NCBI GenBank assembly: GCA_027484885.1 | Contig: JAIXSD010000724.1 | Coordinates: 1-12,259 of the forward strand | Reading direction: 5' to 3' | Source: Rubrivivax sp. | GTDB taxonomy: Bacteria > Pseudomonadota > Gammaproteobacteria > Burkholderiales > Burkholderiaceae_C | Length of the DNA stretch: 12,259 nt | Part shown: piece by piece, positions 1 to 6,326 of the stretch | How positions within the stretch are numbered: position 1 is the first letter of the stretch | Layout of the letters: each line of letters begins with the position of its first letter | The notes under the pieces: generated by a model | Databases searched by the model: none | What the model was told of the DNA's origin: nothing | What the model saw: only the letters and a program-made list of their open reading frames with translations | Position numbers and translations under genes: made by a program

Positions 1-1533
1 GCAGACAGCTACAACGATCGCATTCGCGTGATCAGCCCCGCGGGGCAGGTGCGCACCCTGGCCGGCAGCGCCTGGCCGGGCGAGCAGGATGGCCCGGGCG
101 CCAAGGCCCGGTTCGACACGCCGACGGCCCTGGTCGTCGATGAGCAGGACCGCGTCTGGGTGCTCGACAGCCGCAACGACGCCGTTCGCCTGGTGCAGCC
201 CGACGGCACGGTCAGCACCTTTGCGCGCGGCGATGATGAGGACGACGAGGAGCTGCTGCGCCGCCCCTTGAGCCTGACGCGCAGCCACGACGGCTACCTC
301 TACGTCGGAGTGCTGCGCCGGGGTGCCTTGCTGCAGATCGCGCCGGATGGCCGCGTGCACCGCCTCAGTGGCGGACCGCGCGCCCACCTGGCCCGGCCCG
401 CCGGGCTGGCGCTGACGCCGCGTGGTGAGCTCTTGATCACCGATGCGGCCGGCTTTCGCGTCCATCGCCTGAGCTGGGGGCGGGGCGAGCCGGCGGATGC
501 AATCGCCACGCCGCGGGCCGATGTCGGGCCAGCGCCCGATCTGGCGCCGCCACGCACCGAGGGGCGCTGGCCGCTGCTGCCGCAGGAGAGCTGGCACGAG
601 GTGGTGGGCACGCCGGGCGAGGTGCGCGGCCGACGCGGCGGCGATGCGCGCGACCATCTGCATGAGGGCCTGGATGTGAAAGGCGATGTCGGTGAGCTGG
701 TGGTGGCCATGGCCGATGCCAAAGTCAGCAGCCCCCTGGCCAACTGGGCCTACGGCAGCAATGCCGAGGGCCTGTCCCTGGATCGCCTGACCTACATCCA
801 CATCCGGGTGGGGCGCGACAAGCGGGGGCATTTGCTCAACCCGCGGCAGTTCCAGCTGGTGATGGATGCGGCCGGTCGGCCCGAGCGCATCCGGGTGCGT
901 CGCGGCACGCGCTTCGCAGCGGGCGATGCCCTGGGCAATATCAATCCCATGGCCCATGTGCACATCAACTGGGGCACGGGCGGCTACCACCGCAACCCCT
1001 TGCAGCTGGGCCTTGCCGGTTTCAGCGACCAGGAGCCGCCCTTGATCGAGGGCATCGAGGTCTTGGATGCTGCGGGGCGGCGCTTGCGGCAGCTGGAGCA
1101 GGGGCGCCTGCGTCTGCCTGCCGATTGGCGTGAGCTGCAGTTTGTGGTCGATGCCTGGGATCAGGTCGATGGGAATGAAGAGCGCCGCCGCCTGGGTCTG
1201 CACAGCCTGGGCTACCAGCTGCTGCACGAGGACGGCCGCCCGCTGGATGGTTTCGAGCAGCCACGCATGACGCTGGATTTCAGCCGCCTGCCGGTGGACG
1301 ACAAGGCGGTCAAGCAGGCCTATGCCGCGCGCAGCGGTGTGACCGTGCATGGCAGCGCCGTCACGCGCTTTCGCTACCAGCTGGGGGCGCAGGTGCGCGA
1401 TGGGCTCAGCGCGCCCTCAGCGCTGCTGGAGGCGCCCTTGCCGCCGGGGGATTACCTGCTTCGCGTGATCGCACGCGACCAGCAGGGCAATGAGGCGCAG
1501 CTGCGCCGCGATCTGGCCCTGCGGGTGCGCTGA
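1..1533 (+). CDS. NHL-repeat protein with M23/LytM-like domain (5' partial)
   Basis: The reading frame is open from the first base, so the start lies outside the window; 510 codons are visible before the TGA at 1531. Residues 1 to about 155 (window numbering) carry three to four NHL-type beta-propeller repeats, with phrases such as ADSYNDRIRVI, LVVDEQDRVWVLDS and LITDAAGFRVHRL. A Pro/Ala/Arg-rich linker follows. Residues about 195-335 resemble a zinc peptidase of the M23/LytM family: HEGLD at 221-225 fits the HxxxD motif and HVH at 319-321 fits the HxH motif, so the expected metal ligands are present. The last 170 residues look like beta-sandwich modules ending in PPGDYLLRVIARDQQGNEA. A secreted or envelope protein acting on peptidoglycan is plausible, but the signal peptide would lie upstream, unseen. 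The M23 assignment rests on motifs only. The gene is convergent with the response regulator, 32 bases away. Confidence 0.75.
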   Translation, partial: ADSYNDRIRVISPAGQVRTLAGSAWPGEQDGPGAKARFDTPTALVVDEQDRVWVLDSRNDAVRLVQPDGTVSTFARGDDEDDEELLRRPLSLTRSHDGYLYVGVLRRGALLQIAPDGRVHRLSGGPRAHLARPAGLALTPRGELLITDAAGFRVHRLSWGRGEPADAIATPRADVGPAPDLAPPRTEGRWPLLPQESWHEVVGTPGEVRGRRGGDARDHLHEGLDVKGDVGELVVAMADAKVSSPLANWAYGSNAEGLSLDRLTYIHIRVGRDKRGHLLNPRQFQLVMDAAGRPERIRVRRGTRFAAGDALGNINPMAHVHINWGTGGYHRNPLQLGLAGFSDQEPPLIEGIEVLDAAGRRLRQLEQGRLRLPADWRELQFVVDAWDQVDGNEERRRLGLHSLGYQLLHEDGRPLDGFEQPRMTLDFSRLPVDDKAVKQAYAARSGVTVHGSAVTRFRYQLGAQVRDGLSAPSALLEAPLPPGDYLLRVIARDQQGNEAQLRRDLALRVR

Positions 1534-1552
1534 CTCAGCGCCGGCAGAGCAA

Positions 1553-1574
1553 GCTCAGACCAGGCTCAGACCAG
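1553..1574. repeat. 11-bp tandem direct repeat over a stop codon
   Basis: GCTCAGACCAG occurs twice back to back (1553-1563 and 1564-1574). The right copy holds the TGA of the minus-strand response regulator (complement of 1566-1568) and its last codons; the left copy lies just beyond the stop. It looks like a small slippage duplication. Because 11 is not a multiple of three, the duplication changes the frame, and its age decides whether it altered the protein's C-terminus. Confidence 0.8.
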
Positions 1575-2318
1575 GCCTTGCTTGCTCGCCAGCACGGCCG
1601 CTTCGGCGCGGCTGGAAACATTGAGCTTTTTGTAGATGCTCTTGATGTGGTCGTTGACCGTGAACCACTTGATGCCCATCAGGTTGGCGATTTCCTTGAT
1701 GGTGAAGCCCTTGCTGAGGTAGGTCAGGACTTCGCTTTCGCGCGGCGTCAGGCGCTCCCATTCGGGCGGTGGGTCCAGCACCACCCCACGGCCGGTGCCG
1801 AAGGTGCTGGGTGCACCCGAGGAGGACAGGCTGCCGAAGCCCGAGTTCAGGGCCATGGGGCCGCTGTCGCCGGTGGAGTTGGGACGGAAGTGTGAGAGCA
1901 AGCGGCGCGCAATCGCCGGTGACAGCGGTGGCTGGCCCTTGACGATGCGCTGCAGCTCCTCCACCAGCACCTCGAAGCGGTCTTCCTTCAGCAAATAGCC
2001 GTCGGCGCCGCATTGCAGGGCGGGGAAGAGATGGTCATCGTCTGAGTACAGGGTGGTGACGATCTTGAGGGCTGGGGAACCGGCCATCTCGGCCAGCAGC
2101 TCCATGCCATTGCCATCGGGCAGTTCCAGGTCCACCAGCACCAGGCGGAAGCTGGCCTCGGGGTCACTCTGGCTCAGCTGGCTGATGTGGCGGCGCGCGC
2201 CTTCCAGGTCACCGGCTTCGGCGATATCCATGGGGTCACTGAAGCTCTCGCGCACCACGCGGCAGAGAAAGCTCCGGGCAACCGGGTTGTCTTCAATGAT
2301 CAGTACTTTGACGGCCAT
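1566..2318 (-). CDS. LuxR/NarL-family two-component response regulator
   Basis: A 250-residue DNA-binding response regulator. Residues 1 to about 120 form the receiver domain: acidic pocket E9-D10, phospho-acceptor D63 in LVLVDLELPDGNG, switch T88/T89 and conserved K111 in the GADGYLLKED segment. A Ser/Gly/Pro-rich linker (about 145-185) leads to a LuxR-type helix-turn-helix at 190-246, starting LTPRESEVL and with the recognition region KWFTVNDHIKSIYKKL. All residues needed for phosphorylation are present, so it should be switched by a histidine kinase, but none is encoded nearby (orphan within this window). The ATG at 2318 starts the receiver domain at its usual place; the Shine-Dalgarno is weak. 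Target genes cannot be read from the sequence. The family is certain; a specific name would be a guess. Confidence 0.92.
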   Translation of the reverse strand: MAVKVLIIEDNPVARSFLCRVVRESFSDPMDIAEAGDLEGARRHISQLSQSDPEASFRLVLVDLELPDGNGMELLAEMAGSPALKIVTTLYSDDDHLFPALQCGADGYLLKEDRFEVLVEELQRIVKGQPPLSPAIARRLLSHFRPNSTGDSGPMALNSGFGSLSSSGAPSTFGTGRGVVLDPPPEWERLTPRESEVLTYLSKGFTIKEIANLMGIKWFTVNDHIKSIYKKLNVSSRAEAAVLASKQGLV

Positions 2319-2342
2319 AGTGAGAAGGTCAGCACAAATTCC

Positions 2343-2348
2343 ATCCTA
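2343..2348 (-). promoter_or_regulatory. Possible -10 box of the response-regulator gene
   Basis: On the minus strand TAGGAT lies 24 bases before the ATG, which would give a leader of about 18 bases. No good -35 hexamer is visible at 16-18 bases. This is a weak, position-based call. Confidence 0.25.
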
Positions 2349-2564
2349 GCGCACAACCGCGGCCCGCAGCCGCCGCGGAGACAGCTGATTACACATCCCG
2401 CCTCGGCTGTTGTCCGAGCGCTGCGTCACAAGCTAGGGAATCCCCGAGGAGTCCGTGCACTGCGCCCGCAGCCACTGGCTCAGGCTGGCACGTTGGTCGC
2501 GTATCGCCGGGCGCACCCAGCTTGGGGCAGGGTTGCGGAAGGGGTGGGCGTATCGGCGCTTGCC

Positions 2565-2578
2565 TACAATGCCGGCCA
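2565..2578 (+). promoter_or_regulatory. -10-like box directly before surE, leaderless start likely
   Basis: TACAAT (2565-2570) is a near-consensus sigma-70 -10 hexamer, and only 7 bases separate it from the surE ATG at 2578. Transcription would therefore start at, or one base before, the start codon, giving a leaderless or nearly leaderless mRNA. In agreement, no Shine-Dalgarno precedes this ATG. No clear -35 box is visible. The same arrangement occurs at rlmD. Confidence 0.5.
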
Positions 2579-3327
2579 TGCGCATATTGATCGCCAATGA
2601 TGATGGGTACCTGGCGCCGGGGCTGCATGCGCTGGTCAAGGCTTGTGAAGGCCTGGGACAGATCGAAGTCATCGCCCCCGAGCAGAACGCCAGCGGCACC
2701 TCCAACTCCCTGACTCTGGGTCGACCGCTGTCCGTCTACACCGCCAGCAACGGCTTTCGCTACGTCAACGGCACGCCCTCGGACTGCGTCCATGTGGCCT
2801 TGACCGGCTTGCTGGACTACAAACCCGATCTGGTGCTTTCGGGCATCAACAACGGCGCCAATATGGGTGACGACACCCTGTATTCCGGCACCGTGGCCGC
2901 GGCCACCGAGGGCTTTTTGTTCGGCATCCCCTCGATCGCTTTCTCTCAAGTCGACAAGGGCTGGGGTCATCTCGACGCCGCGGCGGCACTGGCTCGCCAG
3001 GTGGTCGAGCAGGTGCTGGCCGGCGGCTTGGGTTCGGCCTTTTTGCTCAATGTGAACATTCCGAACCGGGCCGATGCTTGCGAGTTGCCGCGCCGCGTCA
3101 CCCGCCTGGGCCGGCGTCATGCCAGCGAGCCGGTGATCAAGCAGATGAGCCCGCGCGGCGAGCCGATTTACTGGATCGGCCCGGCAGGTGATGCGCGTGA
3201 AGCGGGCGAGGGCACCGATTTCCACGCCACCGCGAACGGTATGGTGTCCCTGACGCCCTTGCAGGTGGACCTGACCCATCACGCCGCTTTGGGTGCCTGG
3301 GCGCAGCGACTGGACCGGCCGGCATGA
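2578..3327 (+). CDS. surE: 5'/3'-nucleotidase SurE
   Basis: This 249-residue protein has the usual SurE length. The family dephosphorylates nucleoside 5'- and 3'-monophosphates, and some members short polyphosphate, in the cytoplasm with a divalent metal; it is linked to stationary-phase survival. The N-terminus [15 protein letters not shown] carries the metal-binding D8-D9. S39 lies in the [15 protein letters not shown] segment, and the [19 protein letters not shown] segment supplies the active-site N91. I chose the ATG at 2578 because SurE proteins begin MRIL and because a -10-like box sits just upstream. An in-frame ATG at 2569 would add three residues, and a GTG at 2455 would add 41 unconserved ones. 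The stop overlaps the pcm start by 4 bases (ATGA), implying translational coupling. All catalytic residues known for the family appear intact. Confidence 0.96.
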   Translation: MRILIANDDGYLAPGLHALVKACEGLGQIEVIAPEQNASGTSNSLTLGRPLSVYTASNGFRYVNGTPSDCVHVALTGLLDYKPDLVLSGINNGANMGDDTLYSGTVAAATEGFLFGIPSIAFSQVDKGWGHLDAAAALARQVVEQVLAGGLGSAFLLNVNIPNRADACELPRRVTRLGRRHASEPVIKQMSPRGEPIYWIGPAGDAREAGEGTDFHATANGMVSLTPLQVDLTHHAALGAWAQRLDRPA

Positions 3328-4199
3328 ACAGCGGCAACGGCGGCAGCAAGCCTGCAGCTCGCTCACCGCGCTTTCCTTTGCCGCTGGGCAAGATGGGTGG
3401 CGCCAGTGCTTCCTCCGGTGCCTCGTCCGGCGCAGGCGGTGCCGCGGCGCGTGAGGTGCTGATGCCGCAGCGCCATCTGCGCGAAGCCGCCCAGGACGCG
3501 GCGCGGCAGCTGGCGCCCAGCGGGCTCGGCCTGGATTCGGCCAAGGTGCGCCAGCGCATGGTGCTGCGTCTGCGCCGCGATGGCTTGCACGACGAGCGCG
3601 TGCTGGAGGCCCTGTCGCGCGTGCCTCGCCATGAGTTCGTGGACAGCGCCCTGGCCATCCAGGCCTACGAAGACACGAGCTTGCCCATCGGCCACGAGCA
3701 AACCATCTCCAAGCCCTCGGTCGTGGGCCGCATGATAGCCATGCTTTTTGGCGGCCAGTCGGCCAGCCAGCGCGGCCATCTGGGCCGCACGCTGGAGATT
3801 GGCACCGGCTGCGGCTATCAGGCCGCTGTGCTGGCCTTGCTTTCGCAAAGCCTGGTGTCGATCGAGCGGCTCAAGCCCCTGCACGACAAAGCCCGCAGCA
3901 ATCTGGCGCCGCTGCAATTGCCTCAGTTGCGCTTGATTTACGGCGACGGCCGGCTCGGTGCGCCGGGTGCGGCGCCCTTCGACAGCATCGTCGCCGCCGC
4001 CGGTGGCGACGACATCCCGAACGCCTGGCTGGAGCAGCTGGCGCCGGGCGGCCGCTTGATCGCGCCCATGGCCGCGCCCGGCGGGCGGGGTCAGGTCTTG
4101 GTGCGGGTGGATCATCTGCTGGAAAACGGTCGCAGTCGCTTTGTGCGCACAGAGCACGAGGCCGTGCTCTTCGTGCCCCTAAAATCCGGCGTCATGTGA
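3324..4199 (+). CDS. pcm: Protein-L-isoaspartate O-methyltransferase
   Basis: Pcm uses S-adenosylmethionine to methylate isoaspartyl residues in aged proteins, starting their repair in the cytoplasm. The methyltransferase core covers residues about 75-291: VPRHEFVD (100-107), [12 protein letters not shown] (120-131), the SAM-binding motif LEIGTGCGY (157-165), GDGR at about 209, and the C-terminal FVPLKSGVM. At 291 residues it is about 80 longer than the E. coli enzyme. The extra N-terminus is Gly/Ser/Ala-rich but includes RFPLPL, and from memory Burkholderia Pcm proteins have a similar long N-terminus with RFPL and the same QTISKPSVV variant. This, with the ATGA overlap with surE, favours the ATG at 3324 over the internal ATG at 3462. 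The gene sits between surE and nlpD as in many proteobacteria. Confidence 0.95.
   Translation: MNSGNGGSKPAARSPRFPLPLGKMGGASASSGASSGAGGAAAREVLMPQRHLREAAQDAARQLAPSGLGLDSAKVRQRMVLRLRRDGLHDERVLEALSRVPRHEFVDSALAIQAYEDTSLPIGHEQTISKPSVVGRMIAMLFGGQSASQRGHLGRTLEIGTGCGYQAAVLALLSQSLVSIERLKPLHDKARSNLAPLQLPQLRLIYGDGRLGAPGAAPFDSIVAAAGGDDIPNAWLEQLAPGGRLIAPMAAPGGRGQVLVRVDHLLENGRSRFVRTEHEAVLFVPLKSGVM
4180..4194 (+). promoter_or_regulatory. Possible nlpD-rpoS promoter -10 inside the end of pcm
   Basis: TAAAAT (4180-4185) lies in the last codons of pcm and predicts a transcript start near 4192, giving nlpD a leader of about 110 bases. No convincing -35 is visible. The predicted start is followed at once by ATGTGA (4194-4199), the last codon and stop of pcm. 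The call rests on one good -10 hexamer. Confidence 0.35.
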
Positions 4200-4227
4200 G
4201 GCGGCCTTCGGCTGGCCTCGCCCTTTT
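4198..4227 (+). terminator. Hairpin plus T-run after pcm
   Basis: Right at the pcm stop, GAGG (4198-4201) pairs with CCTC (4216-4219) and CGGCC (4202-4206) pairs with GGCTG (4210-4214), with one bulged G at 4215, one G-U pair and a three-base loop. GCCC and then TTTT (4224-4227) follow. This has the form of a short intrinsic terminator for surE-pcm. It may be leaky, since nlpD-rpoS lie downstream in the same direction. Confidence 0.45.
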
Positions 4228-4276
4228 GGACTCCGGCTTGGATTGAACGAGTGAACGAACGAAGGCCGGAGCCTTC
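4202..4276 (+). promoter_or_regulatory. Structured 5' leader of nlpD with competing RNA pairings
   Basis: Three alternative pairings share the same bases in the 103-base gap before nlpD. CGGCCTTCG (4202-4210) is a perfect 9-base complement of 4260-4268. CTCCGGC (4231-4237) perfectly matches 4265-4271. GAAGGC (4261-4266) forms a local hairpin with GCCTTC (4271-4276). The first also conflicts with the terminator hairpin at 4198-4219. A short repeated GAACGA-like run lies at 4244-4262. A regulatory role is inferred only. Confidence 0.35.
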
Positions 4277-4302
4277 CAACGCACCAGCCCCCACAGCGAC
4301 GC

Positions 4303-5223
4303 ATGCAACCGACATTTCATCCTTCCATCAAGCTCTTGCTGGCCTGCGGCCTGCTTTCCTTGACGGCTTGCGGCACCAGCCTGAATCGCGCGCCGGTGGA
4401 AGAGCGCCCGGTGGGCGGCAGCGTCAAGCCTGCGCCCGCCGCGCCCGTGGCGCCAACGCCGAGCAGCGCACCTGTGGCCGAAGCCAAACCCCTGCCTGGC
4501 GCCGAGAACGCGGGCAAGCCCGGCTACTACACCGTCAAACCCGGTGACACCCTGATCCGCATTGCCCTCGATAACGGCCAGAACTGGCGGGATCTGAGCA
4601 AGTGGAACAACCTCGACAAGCCCAATCTGATCGAAGTGGGTCAGGTCTTGCGCGTGCTGCCGCCTGGCGTGGATGCCGGCAGCGTGGCAGCCCGCCCCGT
4701 GAGCACGGCCAAGGTGGAAACCCGGCCGCTGGACAGCAAGCCCAACGCTGGCGCAGCCTCGGCGCCCTCGGCGGCGGACAAGTCCGCGTCGGCAGCCTCG
4801 GCCGCGGCATCCTCGGCCAGCCAGGCGGTCGCGTCAGCCAGCCGTGACAACGACGACGATCCAGCCTGGGCCTGGCCCACCAGCACCGCCGTGGGGGCTG
4901 GCTTTGATGAGCAGCGCAACAAAGGCCTGGCCTTCTTCGGCAAGCCCGGGGACGCGGTGCTGGCGGCTGCCGATGGCCGCGTGGTCTATGCGGGCTCGGG
5001 CTTGCGCGGCTACGGCAATCTGGTCATCATCAAGCACAACGCGACCTACCTGACGGCCTACGCGCACAACCAAACCCTGCTGGTCAAAGAAGACCAGGCC
5101 GTGCGCAAGGGACAGAAGATCGCCGAAATGGGGTCCAGCGACGCCGAGCAGGTGAAACTGCATTTCGAGGTGCGCAAGCTGGGCAAGCCGATCGACCCCG
5201 CCAAGGTCCTGCCCGCTCGCTAG
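4303..5223 (+). CDS. nlpD: NlpD-type lipoprotein: LysM plus degenerate LytM (M23) domain
   Basis: NlpD is an outer-membrane lipoprotein that activates the amidase AmiC at the division septum. This 306-residue protein has a lipoprotein signal peptide ending in the lipobox LTAC with C23 as the acylated residue, a Pro/Ala-rich stretch, a LysM peptidoglycan-binding domain (75-119, [15 protein letters not shown]), an Ala/Ser-rich linker (120-188) and a C-terminal M23/LytM domain (about 189-303). The LytM domain lacks key metal ligands: HxxxD reads NKGLA (206-210) and HxH reads KLH (285-287). This fits an amidase activator rather than a peptidase, as known for NlpD. The ATG at 4303 places the lipobox correctly; the Shine-Dalgarno is weak. 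rpoS follows after 37 bases, and in enterobacteria the main rpoS promoter lies inside nlpD, though I could not locate one here. Confidence 0.94.
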   Translation: MQPTFHPSIKLLLACGLLSLTACGTSLNRAPVEERPVGGSVKPAPAAPVAPTPSSAPVAEAKPLPGAENAGKPGYYTVKPGDTLIRIALDNGQNWRDLSKWNNLDKPNLIEVGQVLRVLPPGVDAGSVAARPVSTAKVETRPLDSKPNAGAASAPSAADKSASAASAAASSASQAVASASRDNDDDPAWAWPTSTAVGAGFDEQRNKGLAFFGKPGDAVLAAADGRVVYAGSGLRGYGNLVIIKHNATYLTAYAHNQTLLVKEDQAVRKGQKIAEMGSSDAEQVKLHFEVRKLGKPIDPAKVLPAR

Positions 5224-5260
5224 CCTGATCTCGGGCTGGCGCGTTCGATGTGAGCCCGCC

Positions 5261-6283
5261 ATGAAACGCAGCCCGTCCTCGCCATCGCCCCTGTCCCATT
5301 CGCTGCCGCTAGCGGCGGGATTGGCGGCGCAGGCGGCGGGCTCGATGTCTGGTGCTCGCGAGCGCGATGCCGACGAAGCCGAGGACGACGTGGCCGGTTT
5401 GAGCGGCCGCCTCAACACTGGCAGCGATCTCGAGGTGGGCAATGCGCTGCAGGCCTATCTGCGCGACATCCGCCGCACACCTTTGCTGAGCCCGCAGCAG
5501 GAGTTTGAAACCGCCCAGCGCGCACGCGCCGGTGACTTCGCGGCGCGCCAGTCCATGATCGAGCACAACCTGCGCCTGGTCGTCTCCATCGCCAAGAACT
5601 ACCTGGGCCGCGGCCTGCCGCTCAGCGACCTGATCGAGGATGGCAATCTAGGCCTCATGCATGCCATCGGCAAGTTCGAGCCCGAGCGGGGCTTCCGTTT
5701 CTCCACCTACGCCAGTTGGTGGATACGCCAGAGCATCGAGAGTGCCTTGATGCACCAGGCCCGCCTGGTGCGCCTGCCGGTGCACATCGTGCGAGAACTC
5801 AACCATGTGCTGAAGGCGCGGCGGGCGCTCGAAGCGGTGCAGAGCCAGAATGGCGGCGCCGGCCAGGTGCGGGCCGAGGACATCGCCGCCGCGTTGGGCC
5901 GGCCCTTGGCCGAGGTGTCCGAGTTGCTGGCCTATGCAGAGCTGCCCAGCTCGCTCGATGCGCCGGTCGATCGCAACGGCGAGGGCGGCGAATCGATGAT
6001 GGACCTGGTGGCGGACGAGCAAACGGTCGATCCGCTCGGCCTGCGCCTCAGCCATGAACTGGACGAGCTGCTGCGCCACGGCATGTCGGCCTTGAACGAG
6101 CGTGAGCGCGAGGTCCTGGCCGGCCGCTTCGGCCTGTTCGATCGCGAGCCTGAAACCCTCGATGTGCTGGCCGTGCGGCTCAAGCTCACCCGCGAGCGCA
6201 TCCGCCAGATCCAGATTGAAGCGTTGGCCAAGCTCAAGCGCAACATGATGCGCCACGGCATCGACCGCGATTCCATCTTCTGA
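5261..6283 (+). CDS. rpoS: RNA polymerase sigma factor RpoS (sigma-38)
   Basis: This 340-residue group 2 sigma factor would direct RNA polymerase to stationary-phase and stress promoters. Residues 1-60 are Ser/Pro/Ala-rich and then acidic. Region 1.2 starts at about 61 ([17 protein letters not shown]). Region 2 covers about 96-172 and contains [18 protein letters not shown] and the -10-reading [14 protein letters not shown] (144-157), with the -12-contacting Q157 and E160. Region 3 is about 175-250. Region 4 is about 270-330, with the helix-turn-helix [19 protein letters not shown]. There is no region 1.1, as expected for RpoS. Directly after Q157 the sequence departs from the usual RpoS consensus at S161, H165, A167 and L169. 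The ATG at 5261 has only a weak GTGAG Shine-Dalgarno, which overlaps a start-stop ATGTGA at 5248-5253. The position right after nlpD supports RpoS over other group 2 sigmas. Confidence 0.95.
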   Translation: MKRSPSSPSPLSHSLPLAAGLAAQAAGSMSGARERDADEAEDDVAGLSGRLNTGSDLEVGNALQAYLRDIRRTPLLSPQQEFETAQRARAGDFAARQSMIEHNLRLVVSIAKNYLGRGLPLSDLIEDGNLGLMHAIGKFEPERGFRFSTYASWWIRQSIESALMHQARLVRLPVHIVRELNHVLKARRALEAVQSQNGGAGQVRAEDIAAALGRPLAEVSELLAYAELPSSLDAPVDRNGEGGESMMDLVADEQTVDPLGLRLSHELDELLRHGMSALNEREREVLAGRFGLFDREPETLDVLAVRLKLTRERIRQIQIEALAKLKRNMMRHGIDRDSIF

Positions 6284-6313
6284 GCCGCCGCTCAGCCCGC
6301 CGCGGCGCGCGGC

Positions 6314-6326
6314 GATAATTGCGCCA
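6314..6326 (+). promoter_or_regulatory. -10-like box directly before rlmD, leaderless start likely
   Basis: GATAAT (6314-6319) differs from the -10 consensus at one base and ends 6 bases before the ATG at 6326, so the expected transcript start is the A of the start codon. No Shine-Dalgarno precedes the ATG. The 42-base gap after rpoS is GC-rich, and CGCCGC (6286-6291) can pair with GCGGCG (6302-6307), but no T-run follows. No good -35 is visible. Confidence 0.5.

Noticed and set aside
2455..2577. Extended surE starting at GTG 2455
   Set aside because: The extra 41 residues are unlike SurE, the GAGGAG before it is only 3 bases from the GTG, and the -10-like box at 2565 would fall inside the extension.
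2389..3366. A 325-codon minus-strand frame opposite surE
   Set aside because: Biased composition with no family resemblance; it is covered by the clear surE gene.
4202..4268. Classical antiterminator control of the hairpin after pcm
   Set aside because: The complementary segment 4260-4268 is made after the T-run at 4224-4227, so it cannot prevent termination there in time. Only the pairing itself is kept as an observation.
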